A DNA stretch of 28,327 nucleotides from Bradyrhizobium sp. CCH5-F6. GTDB taxonomy: Bacteria; Pseudomonadota; Alphaproteobacteria; Rhizobiales; Xanthobacteraceae. The notes below the pieces were generated by a model. That model had not been told where the DNA came from and did no database searches. It worked only from the letters and a program-made list of their open reading frames with translations. Where the stretch lies: NCBI RefSeq assembly GCF_001556045.1, contig NZ_LSIC01000155.1, positions 1 through 28,327 on the forward strand, read 5' to 3'. The position numbers and the translations under genes were made by a program. This document shows, one piece after another, positions 9,006 to 15,974 of the stretch; the stretch's first letter is position 1, and each line of letters starts with the position of its first letter.

Positions 9006-10891
9006 TAGAGCAGGTAAAGCAGCTGCTGGCCGAGCAGCAGTTCACGATCGCCGCGATCGTCGATGATGCGTTCGACGACATGCCGCGGCCGGGAGATATT
9101 CCCAAGGCTCTTTGGGACAGGTTCTTCGACGACCTGAAGGACGCCGACCACGAAAAATTCGCCGCAACGTACCAAGAATACGACGCGAAGGACCCATCGG
9201 AGCTGTCCCGGGATCCCGCCTTTCTGAAGATCGCATGGGAACTGCGGGATGAACTGAAGCCGGCCGGCGCGGTGTTCGTCGAATTCATCGAAGTCCGCCA
9301 GAACAAGAGGGACCGGCTGGTTCCGCTGCAGGATCTGCTCAAGGGCGGACTTGGGCTGATCTGCAACACCTACGGCAGGGATGGACACGACGCGATCGAT
9401 GACGCGAACATCATCTTCCTGGACCTTTTCCTCGGATACATGGAGGGGCCAGGCGCCGTCGACCAGGCGATCGAGAGAATAAAAGCCATCGTCGATCGCC
9501 GACGTGATTGCCCGCCCACGGTCATACTGCTCTCGGAGAGCCCCCGGCTGCACGAATTGGGGCCCACCGTGCGGGACCGAGCGGAACTCCTGGGTTGTCA
9601 ATTCCGGATGGTGAGGAAAAGCGATCTCGGCGATGCCGAAACGATGGTGGAAAGGCTTTACGAGCTGGCGGTCTCCCGTCCGGATGCCCTGAAGCTCAAT
9701 GGATTCGTGCTGTCGTGGGACAAAGCTCTCACGGGCGCACGCGAGAAGTTTCTCGCGAGCATTCGCACGCTCGACCTTCCCGACTACGCGAACATGAACG
9801 CCCTCATCCTGGAGGCAGAAGAGGAGCCGGTCGGAGATTACATCCTAGACCTTTACGACCTTCACCTGCATTCGATCCTGGAGGGCGATACCGACCTCGT
9901 GAGGGACGCCAAGCGATTGAACCAGATCGACTGGAAGGAATATCCGCCGGCTCAATTCATGCCGACCGAGGAATCGGACCGCATGATGGACGGTGCGCTC
10001 TTCCAGCACGGCGATCGCACGAGGATCGAAGCGGAAATAGATGCCAATCCGAAGGCCGCGCGATTGGGCGACGTCTTCCTCGCCGAGTCGAAGGCGGTGG
10101 CCGCAAAGGATGGAGTTCCGGAGCATGTCGAGCAGCACGCTTTCGTGGTGCTTTCGCAGGCCTGCGATCTGCAGCACGGCAACACGGATCGCCTGCTGCT
10201 TCTGAAGGGATCGGTGCATCCGTACGAACGATCGGCGAAGAAGATCGGAGGGAGCAGCATTCAGACGCCGATCATGATGGTCGACGGAAAGAAGTACTCC
10301 CTCGATTGGGATCCGCTCGCGGTCGAAACCTGGATGGTCGACGACCTGCCGGCCAGGCTGGATTCCGGCCTGAGGCGCGTGCGCCGGTTCCGAACGCCGT
10401 TCGCCCTTCAACTCCAGCAGGCGTTCATCGGCCGCTTGGGGCGGGTCGGTACCTTGGCCGCCATGCCGACCCGGCAACGCGTCGGCGTTCGAATGTTCCT
10501 GCGAGGAAGGAGTGGGGCAACTCTGCTTGCGGAGGCCACCATGGATCAGGATCTAGCGACCTGTCTGGCCGGACGGGACAAGTCCAAGGTCATAGAGTGG
10601 CTGCTGCTGTCCGAAAAGCTGTTGGATATCTTTCGCAAGGAGCTGCGAAACGTCGATCCCAACGAGTTCTTGCCCGGCTCGCCGTCGCCGCGAACCCTCA
10701 GGGACGATCCGGCCTTCTATCGCAAGCTCAAGGCGGGGCTTGCGATGAGGTCGGAATCGGCGAAGGGCGAGAAGCCCCTGAAGGACACTCCGTTCGACAT
10801 CGTCCAGATCGTCCTCGGCCACTCCATTCTGCCTGGGAGCGAGATCCCCGGAAGCTTTCATCCGATCGTGATCGAGGTCCAAAAAGCCTGA
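9002..10891 (+). CDS. receiver-domain protein with large unknown C-terminal region
   Basis: The product is 629 aa. ATG 9002 overlaps the kinase stop (ATGA), so the two are coupled. The first ~210 residues carry the receiver signature: the acidic pair D21-D22, phospho-acceptor D141 in IIFLDLF, a Ser/Thr strand VILLSES (S178/S180) and a Lys at K206 in VRKSDL. About 110 residues separate the acidic pair from the acceptor, far more than in a normal ~120-aa receiver, so this is a divergent receiver with an insertion. The C-terminal ~400 residues are unrecognised. They include FVVLSQACDL (about 382), a Cys/Asp motif that could be functional. No DNA-binding helix-turn-helix is evident, so it is unlikely to be a plain transcription regulator. 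It probably relays phosphorylation from the kinase to the ATPase. Confidence 0.82.
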   Translation: MIEQVKQLLAEQQFTIAAIVDDAFDDMPRPGDIPKALWDRFFDDLKDADHEKFAATYQEYDAKDPSELSRDPAFLKIAWELRDELKPAGAVFVEFIEVRQNKRDRLVPLQDLLKGGLGLICNTYGRDGHDAIDDANIIFLDLFLGYMEGPGAVDQAIERIKAIVDRRRDCPPTVILLSESPRLHELGPTVRDRAELLGCQFRMVRKSDLGDAETMVERLYELAVSRPDALKLNGFVLSWDKALTGAREKFLASIRTLDLPDYANMNALILEAEEEPVGDYILDLYDLHLHSILEGDTDLVRDAKRLNQIDWKEYPPAQFMPTEESDRMMDGALFQHGDRTRIEAEIDANPKAARLGDVFLAESKAVAAKDGVPEHVEQHAFVVLSQACDLQHGNTDRLLLLKGSVHPYERSAKKIGGSSIQTPIMMVDGKKYSLDWDPLAVETWMVDDLPARLDSGLRRVRRFRTPFALQLQQAFIGRLGRVGTLAAMPTRQRVGVRMFLRGRSGATLLAEATMDQDLATCLAGRDKSKVIEWLLLSEKLLDIFRKELRNVDPNEFLPGSPSPRTLRDDPAFYRKLKAGLAMRSESAKGEKPLKDTPFDIVQIVLGHSILPGSEIPGSFHPIVIEVQKA

Positions 10892-10930
10892 CCGGCGGAG
10901 CTCGGCGTCGGCACAGATCCCGAAGACGGG

Positions 10931-10943
10931 GCGGGCCGCCCGC
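10931..10943. repeat. GC-rich dyad after the four-gene operon
   Basis: GCGGGC-C-GCCCGC is a perfect 6-bp inverted repeat about 40 nt after the last stop of the operon. No T-run follows, so it is not a canonical terminator, though it could still form an RNA hairpin at the transcript end. Confidence 0.3.
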
Positions 10944-11022
10944 ATCCGCCGGGGCAAGCGGCCGATGATTCTCCGACGGACGTCTCTATCCCCGGTCGGC
11001 GAGCAGCTCGGCGTCCCTCAAT

Positions 11023-11253
11023 TCATGCAATTGCAGTTTCCGAACCATTGCGTGTCGGGGCGTTCTTTTCGTTCAGTGTCACGGGAATCGGAGCCGAGGG
11101 ATCGATCAACGATTGGAAAGCGAATTCCTGGATGAGCAAGAGCAGAAGACGACCCACGGCGTACATCCGGAAGATGACGAAGTTGGCCTTGCCCTTCCCG
11201 TTCTCGGCCCAGGCCGCCGTCGGCACGGCATCATGTCCGTGCGCAATGTGATT
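11023..11253 (-). pseudogene. displaced C-terminal continuation of the upstream Cys-rich gene
   Basis: A frame opening at 11253 and ending at 11023 continues, in a different frame, from the end of the 225-aa gene next to it. The residues are protein-like (KANFVIFRMYAVGRLLLLLIQEF) with a hydrophobic stretch. The two frames overlap over 11234-11253, where one indel would join them into a product of about 300 aa. It could instead be chance, since the segment has no good start of its own (GTG at 11226). Confidence 0.35.
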
Positions 11254-11908
11254 TCAATAGATGCGCGCAAGTCGGCCGCGGCGGCGAGCCCGCAAGTTTG
11301 TAGTCGTGCGCGATACGATCGATCTCGGAGTCGAGGTCGCCGCATTTCCGGCGGCACAATTCGGCGAACCGGTACAGTCCGTTGACGGTAGGAAACTCGT
11401 CTTCGGGTCTGGGATTTCCTTGGGCCAGTCGGCGGCCTCGGACGGCTACCTTGTCACGTTTGAATTGGCCGCCACCCGCAGCGCCGACCGCGGCTTCGTG
11501 GGCGCACCAAAGAAAATTGAAGATGCTCGGGCCCGCTACATATTTGGCGGCAATTTCGCTGCTCAGTTCCTCGAACTCCCATGCTGTGTCGCACCAGACG
11601 ATGGATTCGCTATCATCGACATAAGCGGTGTCGGCGGAAGCGTCCTCAGAGGCTCGCCGCCATCTGGAGCGGGAAAGGATCGCATCCCAGTCCACTTCCG
11701 GATCTCGCGACGTCAGAAGCTCCAACTGATGTGCGACCGCGATTGCTCGACAGAGCCGCTTGATGTGTTCCCGAAACGGCCGCAGCCGGTGCATATGGCA
11801 TGTGGTCTTTCCACACCGGCAAGTGAACAGCTCCGTTGCTGAATCGATCGCTGTGGAGTTCGTCCTGGCCATCAGCCACCTCTGCATGTCCGGATCGATA
11901 TGGCCCAT
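11231..11908 (-). CDS. uncharacterised Cys/His-rich protein, convergent to the operon
   Basis: The 225-aa product is of no family I recognise. Near the N-terminus it has a compact Cys/His cluster, CRCGKTTCHMHR (residues 30-41), which could bind a metal. Acidic and tryptophan-rich segments follow in the middle (DWDAIL, VWCDTAWEFEEL). The last ~15 residues look out of frame, and a better continuation lies in another frame downstream, so the gene is probably frameshifted near 11240. An internal Met at residue 13 (MARTNSTAID) is an alternative start. It is transcribed toward the four-gene operon and need not be related to it. Confidence 0.55.
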   Translation of the reverse strand: MGHIDPDMQRWLMARTNSTAIDSATELFTCRCGKTTCHMHRLRPFREHIKRLCRAIAVAHQLELLTSRDPEVDWDAILSRSRWRRASEDASADTAYVDDSESIVWCDTAWEFEELSSEIAAKYVAGPSIFNFLWCAHEAAVGAAGGGQFKRDKVAVRGRRLAQGNPRPEDEFPTVNGLYRFAELCRRKCGDLDSEIDRIAHDYKLAGSPPRPTCAHLLKSHCART

Positions 11909-12045
11909 CGCCCATCCATCCGCACGCCCTAATTTAGGTTTCGGCGCGCAAGTCCGCGGCCGGTTGGCCCGCTCGGAAAGGGGTGCTGGCGGCCCGGACT
12001 GATGCGCCTACGATCTTGTCGCCGAAGTTCTCTTTTCCGGAATAG

Positions 12046-12360
12046 TCATGTGTCAGCCTTCACCGATCGCGTCGTCTTCGGAGTCTTCGCTGGCGTCAGG
12101 AGTTCGGCGACGGGCACCTTGAGCGCCTTGGCGAGGCTTTCGATCGCCACGATCGTCGGGTTTGAGCGCCGGTTTTCCATCAGGCTGACGGCGTTCTGGT
12201 CGATGCGGGCTTCGGCCGCCAGCGCATCCTGGCTCCAGCCGCGATCCTTGCGCAACCTGCGCAGATTGGCGGCGAGCGTCCGCAAGGCCGCCGACTTCCG
12301 GGCAGGGAATCGCTCCTTGAACGGCTTCTGTTCCGGCTTCTTCTGCTGTGCTTCGGTCAC
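12046..12360 (-). CDS. XRE-family HTH transcriptional regulator
   Basis: The product is 104 aa. Residues ~29-88 form a typical Cro/C1-type helix-turn-helix: LAANLRRLRKDRGWSQDALAAEA, with recognition-helix region QNAVSLMENRRSNPTI and the closing AIESLAKALKVPVAELL. A basic N-terminal tail (1-28) and a short basic C-terminal tail flank it. Proteins of this size regulate their own promoter or that of a neighbouring mobile-element or toxin gene. The start is a GTG without an obvious Shine-Dalgarno, so translation may begin further in or be leaderless. The perfect palindrome ~95 nt upstream (12454-12467) is a candidate operator. Confidence 0.85.
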   Translation of the reverse strand: MTEAQQKKPEQKPFKERFPARKSAALRTLAANLRRLRKDRGWSQDALAAEARIDQNAVSLMENRRSNPTIVAIESLAKALKVPVAELLTPAKTPKTTRSVKADT

Positions 12361-13302
12361 GCGGTCGGTCGGTCGTTGGAGTCAACCGCGATGATAGACA
12401 CATCGCAGGGGATGACAAACATTTTCCCCCAGTTACTAACCGAAGCTAATCATGTGGACCAGTCCACAGCGTCCGACGGATGTGACGACCACTCGCTAAG
12501 TGGACTGTTCTTCTGTCCGATTCGCGCCGTCCTAGCGACTAAACACAGTTTAAGCGCGAGAGGAGGGGCTGGTCGCTTTCTGCGGTCTGAGGAAGATGTA
12601 ATGAATTCTGGAAAATACGAGGACGTTCGGCGCTGCTCGCGGCGGGACATTTCCGGTCTTTGGCTCCGCCTCCGCGCAGAATGAAGTTGGATAACGACCG
12701 GACGTCGTGATGGATTTATCGGCGGCGTTCGAATCAGAGTTTTGCGATTTCGTCGGGGATGCATGCCGCAGACGAGAACTGCCCGTTGATAGACACCTGA
12801 GATCCAGGTCGAGCATTGATCTTTAGCCCGGATCCGTAAGCCGGATGATCCAATTTGCTTAGTCGATCATCGGCTTGCTGCGGCTTCTACCGCCTGTTGC
12901 GGGCTACTTTCCGCTCGAGCAGCCTAATCCCTGCTGAATTGTGCAGTTGGCCGTTTTACAATTGCGGCTTTCGATCCGCCGCGCGAGCCACAGTTTTTCA
13001 CCCCAAGATGCCGTGGCGCTTGGGCGCGACGAACGCGTCTCGCCGCTGCGGAACGTGGAACGCATTGTCGCCGTCTTAGGATGCTGCCCCTCGCTGTCAG
13101 CTGGCAGACGGCGCCGATCTGCTCCTCGCAGACCGGGCAAACAGAGCGTGAGGTCGGCGGAGCATAGATGGCGCTAGTCTATTTGCACACTTGGGCCACT
13201 GGCGCCCGTTCGAGCGGCGCGGTGGCCTGATGAATCGCGCCGGCATGATCGGAAACCACGAACGTCTCGCGTCCCCGGCGAAAGCCGTCTCCGTCCCGGG
13301 TA
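12361..13302. other. gene-poor stretch of 0.9 kb
   Basis: No reading frame here looks like a protein on either strand. The AT-richer left end (12361-12600) probably holds the promoter of the XRE gene. Visible structure: the palindrome at 12454-12467. Around 13100-13170 on the - strand a short frame reads SRSVCPVCEEQIGAVC, a possible zinc-ribbon remnant downstream of the recombinase, too short to call. Confidence 0.4.
12454..12467. promoter_or_regulatory. perfect palindrome upstream of the XRE gene
   Basis: GTGGAC-CA-GTCCAC is an exact 6-bp dyad with a 2-bp centre. A further half-site, GTGGACT, occurs about 45 bp to the right. Location and symmetry suit an XRE-type operator; function is inferred. 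Confidence 0.3.
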
Positions 13303-14241
13303 TCAGGCGGCGGTCCGTTCGCCGGCATAACGCTTCTGAAGGGCGTCGAATACTTCGACCGCCACGATCGGCTCGTGTCGCCCTCTGGCGATGTTCCATT
13401 CCGCGCGCGGCTTGAAGACCCGCATCCGAGCCCCGGTGGTTGCGTCTTCGAACGTGTGGTAAATTCCGGAGATGACAAAGCCGGTGTAGGTCATGTCGTG
13501 AAGCACGCCGAGAACGCCGTCCTTCGACAACATCGTCACTTTCCATTTTCCCCCACGAGGCGACGGAATGCGCATCTCGTTCAGCTCTTTCACGATCGCC
13601 AGCAGGGACGCTCCGTCGAGGTAGGAGCGGTAGATCTTCCGCACGATGAGCGCCTCCTCGGGACGGATCTTCAGAATGCCGCTTTGCCCGCCGGAGCGAA
13701 CCACGTCGTAACCGTAGGGCGCAGGGCCAACGTGACGGCCGTCCTCATTGACGGCCTTGAGCCTGCGCGCGGTGTGGCAACGCCTGTCGTCAAGCCCCAA
13801 GCCGGCGACCATGTGCAGCGCCACGGCCATCATATTCGTAATCGGACCGGTTGTCGTCGTCCAAACCTGCACGCCGCAGCGCTCGGCCAAGCCGATGAAA
13901 TAGGCTAGTTCGGAGTGCCTCCGGCTAAAACGGCTCGGTTCGGTCGCCAGCACGGCATCGACCTGGCCGGCGCGCATGGCATCTTCAATCTGCCGGAGCG
14001 CCGTCCGCGTCCGCAGCGGCCTGCCGCTCTCGGCGTCAACGACCTTGCCCGCCGCGACCCAGCCCTTTTGATTCGAGCTGTACTCGGCCATGGTGATCAT
14101 CTGATCCTCAAGCGAGACATCGTACGGTTTGCTGGAAGTGCTGGCATAAGACAAGACTCGTACGGCCGCCGCCTGCACGCCCGGCTTGGTCGACGATTCA
14201 CCTTCATCGGTCGCGGAATTTGCCGTTTCGGGTCTGGTCAT
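13303..14241 (-). CDS. serine recombinase (resolvase plus Recombinase domain), possibly impaired
   Basis: The product is 312 aa. After a ~26-residue polar leader there is a resolvase-type catalytic domain (about 27-150): SLEDQ, then AMRAGQVDAVLATEPSRFSRR equivalent to the DRLSR region, then a Recombinase domain (about 165-300) with GRHVGPAPYGYDV and IVRKIYRSYLDGASL. The usual Y-x-R-V-S nucleophile motif is changed to YASTS: S36 keeps the nucleophile position but the adjacent Arg is Ser (S34), and the Asp before the second Arg is also Ser. The protein ends right after the Recombinase domain, without the zinc-ribbon and coiled-coil tail of 450-550-aa large serine recombinases. It could be a decayed integrase or a regulatory derivative. 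ATG 14241 is chosen because AAGGA lies 8 nt upstream. Confidence 0.8.
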   Translation of the reverse strand: MTRPETANSATDEGESSTKPGVQAAAVRVLSYASTSSKPYDVSLEDQMITMAEYSSNQKGWVAAGKVVDAESGRPLRTRTALRQIEDAMRAGQVDAVLATEPSRFSRRHSELAYFIGLAERCGVQVWTTTTGPITNMMAVALHMVAGLGLDDRRCHTARRLKAVNEDGRHVGPAPYGYDVVRSGGQSGILKIRPEEALIVRKIYRSYLDGASLLAIVKELNEMRIPSPRGGKWKVTMLSKDGVLGVLHDMTYTGFVISGIYHTFEDATTGARMRVFKPRAEWNIARGRHEPIVAVEVFDALQKRYAGERTAA

Positions 14242-14409
14242 CACTGCAATCCTTTTCGGAGCTTTCGCGCGTTCGACGGCGCTTTCCGTTATCGAACTTT
14301 CGGGTGCCTAACCTTCCGGCCAAACTTTAATGCTCGCCTACCGTCCTTACGAGTTTGCCGGACTGCTTAAGTTTCGGTTGCCCGGACGTGGTTAGGCTTC
14401 CGTGAAGGG

Positions 14410-14667
14410 CTACGATTTGATCGATTCCGCGCGAGATATCGCCGTCGATCCGATCAACGCTCGATCCGAACGAAGCTTTTGAGACCGTCGCCGGACCTCT
14501 CCGTCAACCGCTGCGAGCGCCATGACGGCCAAGACGCTACGCAGCAGTTGCTCTCGCTCGGGCGAGAGGGGTTGCGGCGTTTCGTTTTTCTTCCGCTCGA
14601 GCCGGCGTGCATCGGTGCCTTCTCGGCTTTCCGCTACCTTTCGGTCGGCGGCTTCATGATTACTCAT
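14410..14667 (-). CDS. small hydrophilic protein of unknown function
   Basis: The 85-aa product is highly charged (Arg/Glu/Lys) with one Leu/Ala-rich helix in the middle (LLRSVLAVMALAAVDGEV). No family is recognised. The start is supported by GGAGAG six nt upstream. It follows the exonuclease gene by 67 nt on the same strand, so the two probably share a transcript. The frame is open further upstream, but that part reads as the exonuclease shadow. Confidence 0.5.
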   Translation of the reverse strand: MSNHEAADRKVAESREGTDARRLERKKNETPQPLSPEREQLLRSVLAVMALAAVDGEVRRRSQKLRSDRALIGSTAISRAESIKS

Positions 14668-14734
14668 TGGGCTCTCCTGCGTCGCTGGTCGGGGTCGACG
14701 CCGCAGGCAGTCCTGCGGCGATCTTCCCGCGTCG

Positions 14735-15664
14735 TCACCTGTCGGAATAGCGGTCGAAGGCGGTGACGCGGCGATGGGGAATGGCTGCGTCGTTTCGCCG
14801 ATAGACCTCCCGACGTAGAAATTCGACTTCACCGTCCAACGCGTCCTCGGCAACCTCCGCGCACCAGGCGCTCGGACCGTCCTTTCCGCTTGCATCCCAC
14901 CGATATCCGCGCGATTTCAGGAGCAGACGGGAGCCATAGGGCGCTCCCTCGGCGCGCACGCGTAGTCTGGGCGTTCGAGCCGATTCCAGGAGCGCGGCGA
15001 AGACCGGACGTCCGCTTCGCGGGAGGTCACGGGTGAGAATTTCGACTCCTGCGTAGCAGTCCTCCTCTGCCCGGTGCGCGTCGAAGAAGAAGCCGTATGC
15101 CGCCGCGATATGGCACAAACGACCGCCCTCAAAACCCTCTCCGGCCCAGTCCACCTCCTTCAGCGAACATGCCCACGCCTTGGAAGCGAATTCCGGCCAC
15201 AACGGCTCGCAGAACGGACGATCGAATGCGGCGTTGTGGGCGACGACCAGCGACACGTCGCGCAGCATGTCGCGAACGATCTCGTCGTCCACCACGGCGC
15301 CGGAGATCATCTCGTTCGTGATGCCGGTCAACGTCGCGATGCCGGGCGGAATGGGGCGACCCGGATCACGCCTGGCGACGAACGGCTTGTCGATGCCGAC
15401 GATTCTGCCGTCAGGCTCGTAATCGAACGGCAGCATGGCGAGCTCGATCACCGTGTCCGTCTGCCGGTCGAGACCGGTGGTCTCGACATCGAGAAAGACT
15501 GCCCGTTTGGTCGACAACGCTCGGCGTGAAGACTTGAAAACGCGCGGCTTGAGGCGGCGGAGCAGCCGGTAATTTCCGCAGCTCTCCAGTGAAAGCGCGA
15601 TCCGCTCGTACTCCTGCTCTCGCGCGATCGGTGAGCGCGTATGGATGAGGTCCGTTTCAGTCAT
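14735..15664 (-). CDS. DEDDh-type 3'-5' exonuclease (DnaQ-like)
   Basis: The product is 309 aa. All catalytic residues of the RNase T/DnaQ exonuclease fold are present: Exo I VFLDVETTG (D59, E61), Exo II VVAHNAAFDRPF (D148) and Exo III HRAEED (H197, D202), i.e. the DEDDh subtype. The fold would remove nucleotides 3'-5' from DNA or RNA with two metal ions. Residues 1-54 and ~215-309 are extensions beyond the domain; the C-terminal one is basic and aromatic and may bind substrate. It is not obviously the replicative epsilon subunit. ATG 15664 has GGAG 8 nt upstream; the longer frame to 15727 would start inside the regulatory palindrome and is less likely. The promoter block upstream is shared with the AAA-protease operon near 25.0 kb. 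Confidence 0.85.
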   Translation of the reverse strand: MTETDLIHTRSPIAREQEYERIALSLESCGNYRLLRRLKPRVFKSSRRALSTKRAVFLDVETTGLDRQTDTVIELAMLPFDYEPDGRIVGIDKPFVARRDPGRPIPPGIATLTGITNEMISGAVVDDEIVRDMLRDVSLVVAHNAAFDRPFCEPLWPEFASKAWACSLKEVDWAGEGFEGGRLCHIAAAYGFFFDAHRAEEDCYAGVEILTRDLPRSGRPVFAALLESARTPRLRVRAEGAPYGSRLLLKSRGYRWDASGKDGPSAWCAEVAEDALDGEVEFLRREVYRRNDAAIPHRRVTAFDRYSDR

Positions 15665-15706
15665 CGATCTGGCTCCAGTCCTCGGCAGCCATGAGAGAGG
15701 CCAAAG

Positions 15707-15780
15707 ATGTGATAAATCACATAACACGAACTATCCGGCTTTGGTAGCTTAAAGCTACCGATTTTCGGAGACGGTTAACG
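15707..15780 (-). promoter_or_regulatory. conserved regulatory block, copy A
   Basis: This lies upstream of the exonuclease gene (43 nt from its ATG). Read on the - strand it contains GTTAACCGTC, then the perfect 17-bp dyad GGTAGCTTTAAGCTACC (15743-15759), then the perfect palindrome ATGTGATTTATCACAT (15707-15722). The same three elements, in the same order and at nearly the same distances, occur at 25009-25083. The TGTGA-N4-TCACA spacing differs from CRP sites (N6), so the regulator is unknown. The remaining ~190 nt up to the mer module contain no gene. Confidence 0.65.
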
Positions 15781-15974
15781 GCGGGTGATGCCGCTTCGAG
15801 ATCGCGAGGTATCCGCCGGCGGCAGCGCAAGGCGGAGGACGTACCGGCGCTTTATCTGAACAGTCAACCCGTCTCAGTTGGATTTTTGAGCGTCAGTTGC
15901 CCGAAATCCGAGGGCTTCCGACTGCGGACGCCTGTGAGACAGATTTGAGGATCGCGAGGGCGGCCCGGCGACGC

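Noticed and set aside
1..10891. Classical phosphorothioation system (Dnd/Dpt)
   Set aside because: Only the giant-ATPase layout is reminiscent; no DndB-E-type genes are visible and the kinase and receiver genes do not belong to that system.
10931..10943. Rho-independent terminator after the four-gene operon
   Set aside because: Stem is GC-rich but short, and no T-run follows.
12601..12684. Short + strand frame starting MNSGKYEDV
   Set aside because: Only ~27 residues, Arg-rich ending, no family or neighbour support.
15707..15722. CRP or FNR/FixK binding site
   Set aside because: TGTGA-N4-TCACA has the wrong spacing for CRP (N6) and the wrong half-site for FNR/FixK (TTGAT-N4-ATCAA).
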